Shown here piece after piece: positions 34,698 through 42,768 of a stretch of 64,000 bases of DNA. Both the position numbers and the translations under genes were made by a program. Within the stretch, counting starts at the first letter, position 1. Every line of letters starts with the position of its first letter. The stretch comes from Burkholderia sp. Nafp2/4-1b (GTDB lineage Bacteria; Pseudomonadota; Gammaproteobacteria; Burkholderiales; Burkholderiaceae), in contig NZ_ML058609.1 in the NCBI RefSeq assembly GCF_003635165.1, positions 19,929 to 83,928 of the forward strand, read 5' to 3'. Below the pieces are notes generated by a model, which saw only the letters and a program-made list of their open reading frames with translations, was not told the DNA's origin and did not search any database.

Positions 34698-35071
34698 GGC
34701 TTTAGTCTAGTCAACGTCATCGACAGGGTACGCTCAATCTTATCCTGATGCGACGTTTAACTGGCACTGCTGGGATTATCGTTTTTGGCCGTGCCTTCGA
34801 TGTTCGGTAAGGCAGCCGTAACGGTCGGTCTTTGTAACGGCAAGGACGATGACCTCATCCAGCCTTGGCCGTAAACATAGGTGAACTTGTTCGATTCGAA
34901 TCGGTTGTACCGTGGCTACATCGCATAATCGGCGGGGGCTACGAGTGGGAGCGCGTGCAAGATGCGCCAGCGTTGACCATAGATGATGCAGCCTTCGCCG
35001 TGGACTTTGCAACCAAGTTTGCTTTGGCCGTCCAAGGGCGGATGCCGTGCCCGGAGTAGAAAGGAGGCGAC
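34698..35071. other. Gap with a possible gene remnant (34853-35059)
   Basis: About 370 bases. An open frame from 34853 (first possible start TTG 34865) to the stop at 35057-35059 encodes up to 64 codons with plausible composition (ALTIDDAAFAVDFATKFALA) and ends just before the ribosome site of the next gene. It has no ATG start or upstream ribosome site, and the frame is closed by TGA at 34850, so it may be the 3' end of a decayed gene. Confidence 0.4.
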
Positions 35072-35842
35072 ATGAATTTCAGCAAGGCGCAGCGAAGAAA
35101 GCATGCTGAATTGCACTTTTTCGAGCGTACTCAGGGGTTGCTTACCTGCTGGCCGCACGGACCCGTCGATGCCACAGGTGAGGAGCCGGACATTTTGGTG
35201 GAAGGGGTGGCGGGCCGGTACGGCGTTGAGGTAACAGAACTATTACGCGGTGAGGTACGCGCAGTTGAGGAAACTCGTCGACTGATCTGTGAAAAGGCCC
35301 AGAAGCAATTTCTGCGTAACGTGAACGCGGATTGCCTTGATGTAAAGGTTATCTTTCGGAAGCATGCCACCTTGAATCAGAGGGACCAAGATGCAGCGGC
35401 AATGGGTCTCGTCGAGATAGTGCATTCCCGGATCATTTCTATACCTTCTGAGGTGTTCGCAGTCAGGCTAGAAGAAGGTGCGGATTTCGAGTCCGAACTA
35501 TTCACGTCAGTTTGGCTGCACCATCATCCGAACTATTCGCGCGCTCGATGGCAGCCGGTGGGCGGTTGGTGGGTTCCAGTTGCTTCGCCAGCCGATCTAC
35601 AGGCCATAATTGATAAAAAGGAACGCAAGATTGCAGCGTATAGGGATCGCGTCAAAGATGTCTGGCTGTTGATCGTGCTGCAGGGATTCAGCGGGTCGGC
35701 GGCATGGTCAGTACACGATTCAGTGTTCGAGCATCACTTCTGCACATCGTTCGATGGTGTGGTCTTGCTGGACTATGCGATGAACAAGGCCGACATGCTG
35801 AAAATCAAGGGAGATGACAAATGCGGCCTGTGGCTTGTTTAA
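35072..35842 (+). CDS. Hypothetical protein, possibly nuclease-fold
   Basis: 256 residues preceded by an AAAGGAGG site. The N-terminal half has EEPDILVEGVAGRYGVEVTEL (Asp40, Glu53-x-Thr), a weak resemblance to the D...E-x-K/T core of restriction-type nucleases. The rest contains a Trp/His-rich segment (SVWLHHHPNYSRARWQPVGGWW) and ends DDKCGLWLV. No family is recognised with certainty. Its last 38 bases overlap the end of the convergent DUF1780-like gene. Confidence 0.6.
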   Translation: MNFSKAQRRKHAELHFFERTQGLLTCWPHGPVDATGEEPDILVEGVAGRYGVEVTELLRGEVRAVEETRRLICEKAQKQFLRNVNADCLDVKVIFRKHATLNQRDQDAAAMGLVEIVHSRIISIPSEVFAVRLEEGADFESELFTSVWLHHHPNYSRARWQPVGGWWVPVASPADLQAIIDKKERKIAAYRDRVKDVWLLIVLQGFSGSAAWSVHDSVFEHHFCTSFDGVVLLDYAMNKADMLKIKGDDKCGLWLV

Positions 35843-36410
35843 TGAAGTCGGGAGCACCCGGTCCTGCATAAAGGCAGCAACTACGTCTTCCCATCAGAAA
35901 TGAAACCGAGCGCCATCCAGTAGCGGTCAGCGCGGACGTGTCCGGGTAGGGTTGTTCCGTTACATACATGACATCGCGCAGGTTGACGTACAGCAGTAAG
36001 TCGGTCTGCTTCTTGAAGTCGTTCGTGTACTTGTCGAGGCTGGCCGCTTCTTTGAGACAGAGATCGTATATCTCGCCAACGCTGCTGTCCTTCGGTGTAA
36101 ATTCTCTCAGAAGGTCTTGGGCCTTGGAGATAGCGCGTACGCGCGCTAACTCTTGTTTGTATTCGTCATGGCGTCGTCTGCCGGGGTCTAGGATTTCTTT
36201 GATCTCGAAGCGGGCATCGCGAAATTCTATGTCGGGCGGATCATTCTGGATGTTGATGATTTCGCCTTCCGTTGGAACAAGTCCAAGATTTCGGACAAAC
36301 GCATCCACCACCCAGCGTTCTCGTGCCATCTTGCTTTGCGGCGCAAAGTAGGCAACCGAATCCGCAAGGTCAGCGATGCGCTGTGCAATGAGTTCTTGCT
36401 CGTTCATCAT
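35805..36410 (-). CDS. DUF1780-like putative endonuclease
   Basis: 201 residues. ARERWVVDAFVRNLGL, then NDPPDIEFRDARFEIKEI (Asp60, Glu69-x-Lys71) and DPGRRRHDEYKQEL match my memory of the DUF1780 family, whose core has the PD-(D/E)XK arrangement. AAGGAAA precedes ATGATG at 36410. Nuclease activity is inferred only. It overlaps the convergent upstream gene by 38 bases at their 3' ends. Confidence 0.65.
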   Translation of the reverse strand: MMNEQELIAQRIADLADSVAYFAPQSKMARERWVVDAFVRNLGLVPTEGEIINIQNDPPDIEFRDARFEIKEILDPGRRRHDEYKQELARVRAISKAQDLLREFTPKDSSVGEIYDLCLKEAASLDKYTNDFKKQTDLLLYVNLRDVMYVTEQPYPDTSALTATGWRSVSFLMGRRSCCLYAGPGAPDFIKQATGRICHLP

Positions 36411-36467
36411 TTTCCTTCGATCTTGCGCTGTCGCGCGGCAGCATAGTCTGCGGGCTATGGAGCGGTC

Positions 36468-37166
36468 TTACTGCACATCTACGCATTTCGTCATCATGCG
36501 AACGATCTTGCCGTTCAAGCACCGATCCAGTGCGGCTAAGCTATCGCTGGCAGGCGTAGCATCGACATTCATCGCATCTCGGGATACGACTTTCAACACA
36601 TTCCCGATGGGTAGTCGCCAATCTTTCGGAAGATGGTACCTCTTCGCGATAGCCGCCCCGGCCTTCTGGTCGGCGGCGTTGTCGTCCATTCCCTTGTCGA
36701 TCAGCCTTTCGTTGAGGTCCGAGAAGTCGTCGTAGATGTTTACGTCCTGCTGCGTAGAAAGATGCGCAGCGTCAGCCTGCGACACCTGCCATTTTTGCTT
36801 GTCATCCCAGACTGAGTGAGTGGGGTCTGGGCTGTAGTACACATGTGCGACCTCCCGGAATCTGTCTCCACGCGATTGGGTGACTTCATTGCGACGCACT
36901 GATACTTCGACCGAATCCGCACCGAACGTCGCGACCTTCTCGGCTATCGCAATTGAGGTTGCGGACCATTGCGCCGCTGATCCGCCATTCACGCCGACCT
37001 GTATCTTGGCGAACTTGATGTTGTTCCGAAACATATCGCTCAACGATGCGCCTTCGATGGTGAATGGAAGGGCTGCGACTGTCGGCGCGCCTGTGGTCGA
37101 CTGGTCCGACCTCCCGCACGCAGTCAATAGTCCAATGGCTACGCACACCGATGTCACTGTCCTCAT
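36468..37166 (-). CDS. Lipoprotein of unknown function
   Basis: 232 residues. The signal peptide ends in a lipobox (AIGLLTACGRS; lipidated Cys17), so it is anchored in a membrane facing the periplasm. The mature part has TIEGASLSDMFRNNIKFAKI, VEVSVRRNEVTQSRGDRFRE and AAIAKRYHLPKDWRLPIG. I do not recognise a family. No partner gene is evident; the neighbour on the right is another lipoprotein gene transcribed away from it. Confidence 0.65.
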   Translation of the reverse strand: MRTVTSVCVAIGLLTACGRSDQSTTGAPTVAALPFTIEGASLSDMFRNNIKFAKIQVGVNGGSAAQWSATSIAIAEKVATFGADSVEVSVRRNEVTQSRGDRFREVAHVYYSPDPTHSVWDDKQKWQVSQADAAHLSTQQDVNIYDDFSDLNERLIDKGMDDNAADQKAGAAIAKRYHLPKDWRLPIGNVLKVVSRDAMNVDATPASDSLAALDRCLNGKIVRMMTKCVDVQ

Positions 37167-37333
37167 GATTCCCCGAGATGTGGTTATGTGTTGATATGCA
37201 ATTGTAAGGCATGTTGCAAGAGCCGATGTTCGGCGACAACACCTATAGATTGAGGCTACTGCTGCCGTTAACCTATTCGAGCTATCTCCTTTAGCGGGAT
37301 GGCTTACAAAATGAATGAGTCACGGGGAATGCT

Positions 37334-37966
37334 ATGCGATGGATCAAATCACTAACCGCTCTTTCAGTGGTTAGTCTGTTTTCGGGTTGCGCTTATAACG
37401 TGCAAGTGTCGTCCCAATCAGGGGCTGCTGAAGTGATGAGCACCAAGGTCAAGCAGGACAAGGCGTATGTGGTGTTCAGTGACAACCTTGCGACTGCCGG
37501 GAAGGAGGTGAAGCCGGGGTTCCAGTGCGGCGCTCACCGATACCCCATGTATATCGGGGAGACCCTCGAAAATTCCTTGTCGAAGACGGTTGAGGCGGCT
37601 TTTCCTCACGCGGTCAGGAACGGCGGTGCAATTCCCACATTGGGTGACGGACTGGTTTTCAAGTTCGATCTCGCTGAGTTCGATCCGCGCGTCCGTTTTA
37701 CCCCCGGCTTCTTCGTTCCGACAGCAGATGCGAACGTAGACATAGCAATTCGCGCCCGTGTGTCTGACAAGGCTGGCAAGGAACTGATTGCCACTACGTT
37801 TCGGGGGCAAGGGCATTCAAGCCAAGATGGGTCTTGCGGTGTAGGTGCCGACGCGCTGGCGGACGCTGGGCAGAAGGCAATCGCGAATGCAATGGAGAAT
37901 TTTGTGGACAAGGTCATCAATACCGGAATCCTCGATCCGTCAACGACGGCGACGGCAAGCAAATAG
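37334..37966 (+). CDS. Lipoprotein, YajG-like in organisation, unknown function
   Basis: 210 residues. Signal peptide with lipobox LFSGCAYN (Cys19). The mature domain (AYVVFSDNLATAGKEVKPGF, ETLENSLSKTVEAAF, DLAEFDPRVRFTPG) alternates strands and helices like small outer-membrane lipoproteins of the YajG/DUF type, and the C-terminus is a Thr/Ser/Ala tail. Assignment to YajG is by layout only. It is divergent from the previous lipoprotein gene. Confidence 0.62.
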   Translation: MRWIKSLTALSVVSLFSGCAYNVQVSSQSGAAEVMSTKVKQDKAYVVFSDNLATAGKEVKPGFQCGAHRYPMYIGETLENSLSKTVEAAFPHAVRNGGAIPTLGDGLVFKFDLAEFDPRVRFTPGFFVPTADANVDIAIRARVSDKAGKELIATTFRGQGHSSQDGSCGVGADALADAGQKAIANAMENFVDKVINTGILDPSTTATASK

Positions 37967-38049
37967 CCATTCGACTGGCCATCCCTCTTGACTGGTGGAT
38001 CGCGGTTGCGCCAATTGAGGGGGCGGTGACGGGAAACGTATGCCCGTCT

Positions 38050-38109
38050 CGCCCGCTACGGCGGTACACCCACCTGCGGGCCGAAGACCTCGCTCTGAGG
38101 CTAGACTGA
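38050..38109 (+). pseudogene. C-terminal remnant of a tyrosine recombinase (plus strand)
   Basis: The frame reads RPLRRYTHLRAEDLALRLD then stop (TGA 38107-38109). R-Y-x-H-L-x-A-E-D-L is the usual tail of phage-type tyrosine integrases, containing the catalytic Tyr region. No integrase-like sequence precedes it in frame, so it is a fragment. It points toward the other integrase fragment on the opposite strand. Confidence 0.6.
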
Positions 38110-38363
38110 CAGTCCATCCGAGCGACTCGTGGACAAGGGAACTCTACGGGGCGAATCCGTCTTCGTTACTGGCAGGTATGCCGCTCGCCGCTCGCCGTTC
38201 ACGGTCGATGTTTTCCCATCGCAAAGATACAATTTCGCTTCGACACATACCAGTGGCGACGGCCAGTCGGTTGAAGTCCCGCAGATTGTTGGATTCGGTG
38301 GCATCGATGATGGACTGAACTTCATCAGGGTGTAGCGGTGCCACGATCCTTGAACCACAGCCA
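38101..38363 (-). pseudogene. Frameshifted internal part of a tyrosine integrase (minus strand)
   Basis: Frame 1 reads LHPDEVQSIIDATESN, FNRLAVATGMCRSEIVSLRW and ENIDRERR; after a shift, frame 2 continues AAYLPVTKTDSPRRVPLST. This is the start of the catalytic domain of a phage-type integrase (catalytic Arg in G-M-C-R-S-E). The break coincides with a 7-bp tandem duplication, CCGCTCG x2 at 38181-38194; deleting one copy restores one continuous frame. Integrase similarity stops near 38125. The missing C-terminus may be the inverted fragment at 38050-38109. Confidence 0.68.
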
Positions 38364-39065
38364 TCATTTCTCCGCTGCTTCCGGTATCTTTTTCAGGTCG
38401 AACCTGACCTTATATTCATACAGCGACACATTCGGCATCGCCGCCACGGAATAGGTAAGCGTCTCGTTGATTTCCCGCGCGACGATTACTCCATGCACTT
38501 CGCGGTCCCGCGCGATGGTTTTCTTCAGCCAGCCCATGTATCGCGCAAGCTGGCCGATTGCTTGGTCTGGTGCTCGTCCCCGCTTCAACTCGAAGACGAC
38601 AAATCCACCGTCAGCATCAGATGCAAGCACGTCGATGCGTCCGACCGGCGTCTGGAATTCGATTCCCTTGGAACCGCTGGCCGGATCGACATAGAGCGTC
38701 AACCGTTTATCGTTGATTGATATGGATTGGATGTTGTACGCGATGAAGTCCTGTAGTTGGGCCTCCAATTCGAACGCCGTTTCGCGGATGTCATCGTCGT
38801 CGTCCGGGGCTTCGTCTGTGCCAAGCGTTTCCTGAATGCGTCCGTCATCGATGAACCCCGGTGGAAACATTAGCACTTGGGTGTCACGCTCTTCAACCTT
38901 CCAGCCGATACGGCGAAGTTCGTCCCGAACTCGGTGCGAGTTGACCAGTCTGATGTTCAAACCGGGCGGCATCTCGTCCGGATGATTGGAGCACCACTCT
39001 CGCATGGGAAAAAGTTCGACACCGCCGCCTGATTTGGCTTGGACTACAAGGAATCGTCGTGACAT
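38364..39065 (-). CDS. NucS/DUF91-type endonuclease
   Basis: 233 residues. The C-terminal half has TPVGRIDVLASDADGGFVVF (Asp145) and ELKRGRAPDQAIGQLARYMG (Glu159-x-Lys161, followed by Q-x-x-R-Y), the RecB-like catalytic core of NucS/DUF91 nucleases. The N-terminal part (MSRRFLVVQAKSGGGVELFP) resembles the accompanying DNA-binding domain of this family. I chose ATG 39065; earlier codons up to 39227 look non-coding. It lies downstream of the truncated serine recombinase in the same direction. Confidence 0.75.
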   Translation of the reverse strand: MSRRFLVVQAKSGGGVELFPMREWCSNHPDEMPPGLNIRLVNSHRVRDELRRIGWKVEERDTQVLMFPPGFIDDGRIQETLGTDEAPDDDDDIRETAFELEAQLQDFIAYNIQSISINDKRLTLYVDPASGSKGIEFQTPVGRIDVLASDADGGFVVFELKRGRAPDQAIGQLARYMGWLKKTIARDREVHGVIVAREINETLTYSVAAMPNVSLYEYKVRFDLKKIPEAAEK

Positions 39066-39135
39066 GTTGGTTCGTTGCTCCGGTGAAGCGGGTTTCCTCA
39101 AGTGTAAACGACCGTCAGGGAGTCGCCAGTGAGGG

Positions 39136-39972
39136 CTATCCTTCAGGATCGATAGCAAACACCGGAGTCTCGTCAAGACCGGCCACGATTCGAGCGGTGG
39201 CGGGGTCATCGAAATCGGGATAAACAATGCGGAATCCGCCGTTGACCGTCGCGATAGTGAAGAACCTGCCGATGTCCTTTCGAGATGCGTAGCGACCAGA
39301 ATTGCCGCGCCCCTGTCTCTTCGGTTCTATCGGATACATCTCGGTCACGTAGCTGTCCGCCTGATCTTCGGCCAAACCAGCCTCGATCAATGAAACTCGT
39401 TGCACCTCCACCTGTTCGCGCGTGAACAATCGTCCGGCAGGATGCAGCGTGACTGACGCGATTGTCCTTCGAAACTGCGCGGCCAATGCCGCTCGCACGC
39501 GGAACAGCTCGTCGTTTTCCATTGATGCCATTGAGTCGATCAATGACCGAGCGTGTTGGGCTGTTGAAGATAGTTCTCGTCGAGCGGACCGGTGCAGATT
39601 CAGTTCGGTCGCAAGCGCAGTCTCTGTACGCCTCAACTCACTTACTTCCTCCTCCAGCAACCGGATTCGCTCCACCAAAGTGGCGGGGGCGTTGCCATCC
39701 TCGATTGCGACCATCAGGTTCTTAATGCGAGCGTCCTTCGCCAAAATCTCGGCCTCAATGCTGCGCATTTTTTCATCCAGCGTCAGTTCGCGGCCTTCGT
39801 TGTGCCCGGATCGTACGTCTGCCAACACTTTCTCGAATTCAATCCCACGGCAGAAGGATAGAAAGCTTGTCTCGAAGTCCTTGTGCCCCCACTGAACGGC
39901 ATAGCATCCCAAACCGCGCCGTCCACCATCGCAGACCAAGACCTTCTTCGAGGGGCGTTGCACCTCATTGCC
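39136..39972 (-). pseudogene. N-terminally truncated large serine recombinase
   Basis: About 275 residues remain. VLVCDGGRRGLGCYAVQWGH, then FETSFLSFCRGIEFEKVL are from the zinc-ribbon segment of large serine recombinases, followed by a long coiled coil (DEKMRSIEAEILAKDARIKN, LLEEEVSELRRTETALATEL) and a C-terminal domain. The catalytic resolvase domain and most of the DNA-binding 'recombinase' domain are missing; the frame is closed by TGA at 39991-39993. The first available start is GTG 39963 without a good ribosome site. It marks the right edge of the island. Confidence 0.7.
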
Positions 39973-40084
39973 CTCCGCGCTTCGAATCCATCAGCCGCAG
40001 TGAATGCAACGAGAGCCGCGGGCCGACGCGCCGGTGCTGCCGGAGCTGAAGCTGCCGGATTGCCGGCTCGCCGATCGAGGAGGC

Positions 40085-40101
40085 GCTGGCTTGGTGCCAG
40101 C
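40085..40101 (-). terminator. Hairpin after the third porin gene
   Basis: GCTGGC (40085-40090) and GCCAGC (40096-40101) form a perfect 6-bp stem with a 5-base loop, 3 bases past the porin stop (transcription is leftward). There is no T run, so this is tentative. Confidence 0.4.
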
Positions 40102-40104
40102 CGT

Positions 40105-41202
40105 TCAGAACTTCTGCTGGATCCCGGCCATCACGCCGAGCTGGTTCATGCCGGTGCCGACCGTCCCGCCGGCGGCGACCGCGTTCGCGGCCCGTTTGCT
40201 GTTGAACATGTAGCCTGCCGACGTATAGACGGTTGTCCGCTTCGACAGGAAGTAGTTCGCGCGGCCCACGAGCAGCGTGCCATTCGCGCCTTCGGCGTTT
40301 TCGCGGCGTTGCAGGTAGCGCACGCCCTGCAGATCGAGCGCGAGGTAGGGCGTCGCGTAGTACGTGCCGCCCGCGAACACGATGTCGGCCTGCAGGTGTT
40401 CGGCCGCCGCGAGGTTGCGGCGAATCCACCCGGCGCCGAGTTTCGCGGGGCCGAGCTTCACGTAGCCGGCGACGATGTCGCGCGTGTCGGTGTACGCCGG
40501 ATTGTTCAGCGGCGCGAGCGCACCGCCACCGCCGCGCATCACGTCGTGCGACGCGGCGAGCCCGAAATTGCTCGCGTCATACGCGAGCATCGCCGTGTAT
40601 TGCCGGCATGCGACGATGTCGCCGGGCACCTGTCCGGCGCAGCCGGTCGCCGACGGTCCTGCCGGCCCGGCCGCGTCGCGGCCGAAGCTGTAGGTGGCGC
40701 CGAGCGTCAAGCCATGGAACGTGCCCTTGTAGCCGATCGCATTGTCGCTGCGCGCATTCGGCAGATACGAGTCGAAATCCGCCATCGAGTGAATCGACGG
40801 GCCGATCACGTCGGCATTGGTCAGCACGATCATCGACATGTTCATCTGGCGGCCGAGGGTCAGCGCACCGAACGGACTGTTCACGCCGACGTTCGCCTGC
40901 CGCCCGAACAGGCGGCCGCCGTAGTTCAGCGCGCCGGTGCCGGGCTGGAAGCCGTTTTCGAGCACGAAGAAGGCCTGGTAGCCGCCGCCGAGATCCTCCG
41001 TGCCTCTCAGCCCCCAGCGTGACGGCACTTCGCCGGTCAGCGTCGGCATGCCCGTGAACGATCCGCCGTGCGCGGCGTTGTTGTAGTAGGACACGCCGGT
41101 ATCGATGATCCCGTACAGCGTGACGCTGCTTTGCGCGCAGGCTGGGCCGGCCAGCGCCACGCCTATTGCCGCCGCGAGTGCGACGCCCAGTTTCGTTTTC
41201 AT
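40105..41202 (-). CDS. Porin of the vanillate/aromatic operon
   Basis: 365 residues. Signal peptide MKTKLGVALAAAIGVALAGPACA, then QSSVTLYGIIDTGVSYYNN. RWGLRGTEDLGGGYQAFFVL, RLFGRQANVGVNSP and C-terminal Phe (GIQQKF) place it in the OmpC-like Burkholderia porin family. GGAGA precedes ATG 41202; an upstream TTG would only add META. It is last in a leftward series with a Rieske oxygenase and an aromatic-acid carrier, so it probably lets an aromatic acid through the outer membrane. Confidence 0.9.
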   Translation of the reverse strand: MKTKLGVALAAAIGVALAGPACAQSSVTLYGIIDTGVSYYNNAAHGGSFTGMPTLTGEVPSRWGLRGTEDLGGGYQAFFVLENGFQPGTGALNYGGRLFGRQANVGVNSPFGALTLGRQMNMSMIVLTNADVIGPSIHSMADFDSYLPNARSDNAIGYKGTFHGLTLGATYSFGRDAAGPAGPSATGCAGQVPGDIVACRQYTAMLAYDASNFGLAASHDVMRGGGGALAPLNNPAYTDTRDIVAGYVKLGPAKLGAGWIRRNLAAAEHLQADIVFAGGTYYATPYLALDLQGVRYLQRRENAEGANGTLLVGRANYFLSKRTTVYTSAGYMFNSKRAANAVAAGGTVGTGMNQLGVMAGIQQKF

Positions 41203-41308
41203 GGCTGTCTCCAAACAGTATGTAGATATACTTATCGATTTTTTAATGCCCCGGATGTGGCCGGGATGACGACGGGTATTGAATGAAACCGCGAGCGTCG
41301 CGGGTTAT

Positions 41309-42652
41309 TTACGACAGCGCCGGATCGCGTTGTGCATGCGGCGCAGCGGCGCGCGTACCGGCAACGGCGACGGCGATCGCCGCGCCGGCCATCGGCACGA
41401 GGAACGCGAGATAGAGATGGGACACGGACCAGCCGTCGTCGAGCAGCGCGCCGACCGTCATCGGCGACAGGATCGCGCCGAGTCGGCCGATGCCGACCGC
41501 GAGCCCGATGCCGGTCGTGCGGATTTCGGCGGGATACGGCGTCGGCGACAGCGCATACATGCCGGCCACGCATGCATTGATCACGGCGCCGAGGAACACC
41601 CCGACCGTCATCCCGATGCCGAGCGACCCAGTGTTCGCGCCGAACACGACCATCAACACGCCGCCGAGCAGCAGCGTCGCGCCGAGCAGGTTGCGCAGGG
41701 CGAAGCGCGTCGACAGCAGGCTGAACAGCGACGCGCCCGCGATGCCGCCGAGATTGAGCAGCACGCCGCCGGTCACGCCCTGCGACGCCGACAGTCCGGC
41801 CTGGACCAGCAGCTTCGGCGTCCAGCTCACGACGAAGTAGAAGCTGCCCATCACGAGAAAGAACGCGATCCATAGCGCGATCGTGCGGCGCGCGAGCGGG
41901 GCGCGCAGCACGGCCGTCCAGCTTGACGCGGCGCTGCCCGTGTCGATTGAAGTGGTCGCGGCCGGCAGCGCATCGATGGGCGCGCGCTTCATTCTCGCGA
42001 GGATGCGGTTGATTTTCTGCAGCGCGTTGTCGGGCCGCCGCGCGAGCAGGAAGTCGAGCGATTCCGGCAGCAGCGCGAGCACCATCGGGATCGACAGCAA
42101 CGTCAGGATGCCGCCGAACGCGAACACGCTGCGCCATCCCCACGTCGACAGCAGGTAGCCGGCGATGACGCCGCCGGCTGTCGCGCCGATCGCGTAGCCG
42201 GTCGACTGCATGCCGATTGCCGCGCTGCGCCATTTGTTCGATGCGTATTCGCCGCTGATCACGGTGAGGCTGGCAAGCATGCCGCCGATGCCGAGCCCCG
42301 TGTACGCACGCGCGACCGCGAGTTGCAGTGTGCTGTGCGTGGCCGCGCACGCGAGCATCCCGGTGGAGATCACCGCGAGGCAGAGCAGGATGATGCGGCG
42401 GCGGCCGACGCGATCGGCAAGCGGTGCGATCAGCACCGAGCCGATGCCCATTCCGGCGAGCCCGGCGCTCAGAAGCAGGCCGATCTCCTTGCCGCTCAGT
42501 TTCCATTCGGCTGCCAGGTGCGGCGCGGCAAACGCGATGGCCAGCACGTCGAAGCCATCGAGCATGTTCAGCACGACGCAGGCCGTGACGGCCATCGTCT
42601 GGAACGCGCTCATCGGGGACGCGTCGATCGTATTGCGGATATTTGCGCTCAC
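41309..42652 (-). CDS. AAHS-family aromatic acid:H+ symporter (VanK/PcaK-like)
   Basis: 447 residues, twelve predicted helices. The helix 1 signature LNMLDGFDVLAIAFAAP (D-G-x-D) is diagnostic for aromatic acid:H+ symporters. Loop 2-3 has APLADRVGRRRIIL. GLGIGGMLASLTVISGEYA and YPAEIRTTGIGLAVGIGRLGA are further MFS landmarks. Start GTG 42652 has AAGGAT upstream. The position between a Rieske oxygenase and a porin gene suggests vanillate or a related methoxybenzoate as substrate. Confidence 0.88.
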   Translation of the reverse strand: MSANIRNTIDASPMSAFQTMAVTACVVLNMLDGFDVLAIAFAAPHLAAEWKLSGKEIGLLLSAGLAGMGIGSVLIAPLADRVGRRRIILLCLAVISTGMLACAATHSTLQLAVARAYTGLGIGGMLASLTVISGEYASNKWRSAAIGMQSTGYAIGATAGGVIAGYLLSTWGWRSVFAFGGILTLLSIPMVLALLPESLDFLLARRPDNALQKINRILARMKRAPIDALPAATTSIDTGSAASSWTAVLRAPLARRTIALWIAFFLVMGSFYFVVSWTPKLLVQAGLSASQGVTGGVLLNLGGIAGASLFSLLSTRFALRNLLGATLLLGGVLMVVFGANTGSLGIGMTVGVFLGAVINACVAGMYALSPTPYPAEIRTTGIGLAVGIGRLGAILSPMTVGALLDDGWSVSHLYLAFLVPMAGAAIAVAVAGTRAAAPHAQRDPALS

Positions 42653-42768
42653 GTCAAAGATCCTTCATAAGAATAGTATGACTAATTGATTGGGATGAAA
42701 CCGAAGCCGGGTGCAGCGGGTGAGACAAAACCGAAATGACCGGCATCGTTCGCGCCGGCGTGCGACGG

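Larger units (their letters stand above)
30851..39970. mobile_element. Low-GC accessory island with recombinase remnants
   Basis: Between the siderophore-receptor promoter and the end of a porin gene, base composition falls from the high-GC background to near 50 percent in places (for example 31561-31620 has 30 of 60 G/C). Codon use changes to many A/T-ending codons. The segment contains mostly uncharacterised genes, a degraded tyrosine integrase and a truncated large serine recombinase at its right end. No tRNA target and no convincing flanking direct repeats were found, so the exact ends are estimates. It is probably a composite of more than one insertion. Confidence 0.75.

Noticed and set aside
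39980..39991. TTCGAATCCATC resembling a tRNA T-arm as an integration target
   Set aside because: No acceptor stem, anticodon arm or CCA-like end could be built around it, and no matching copy was seen at the left edge.
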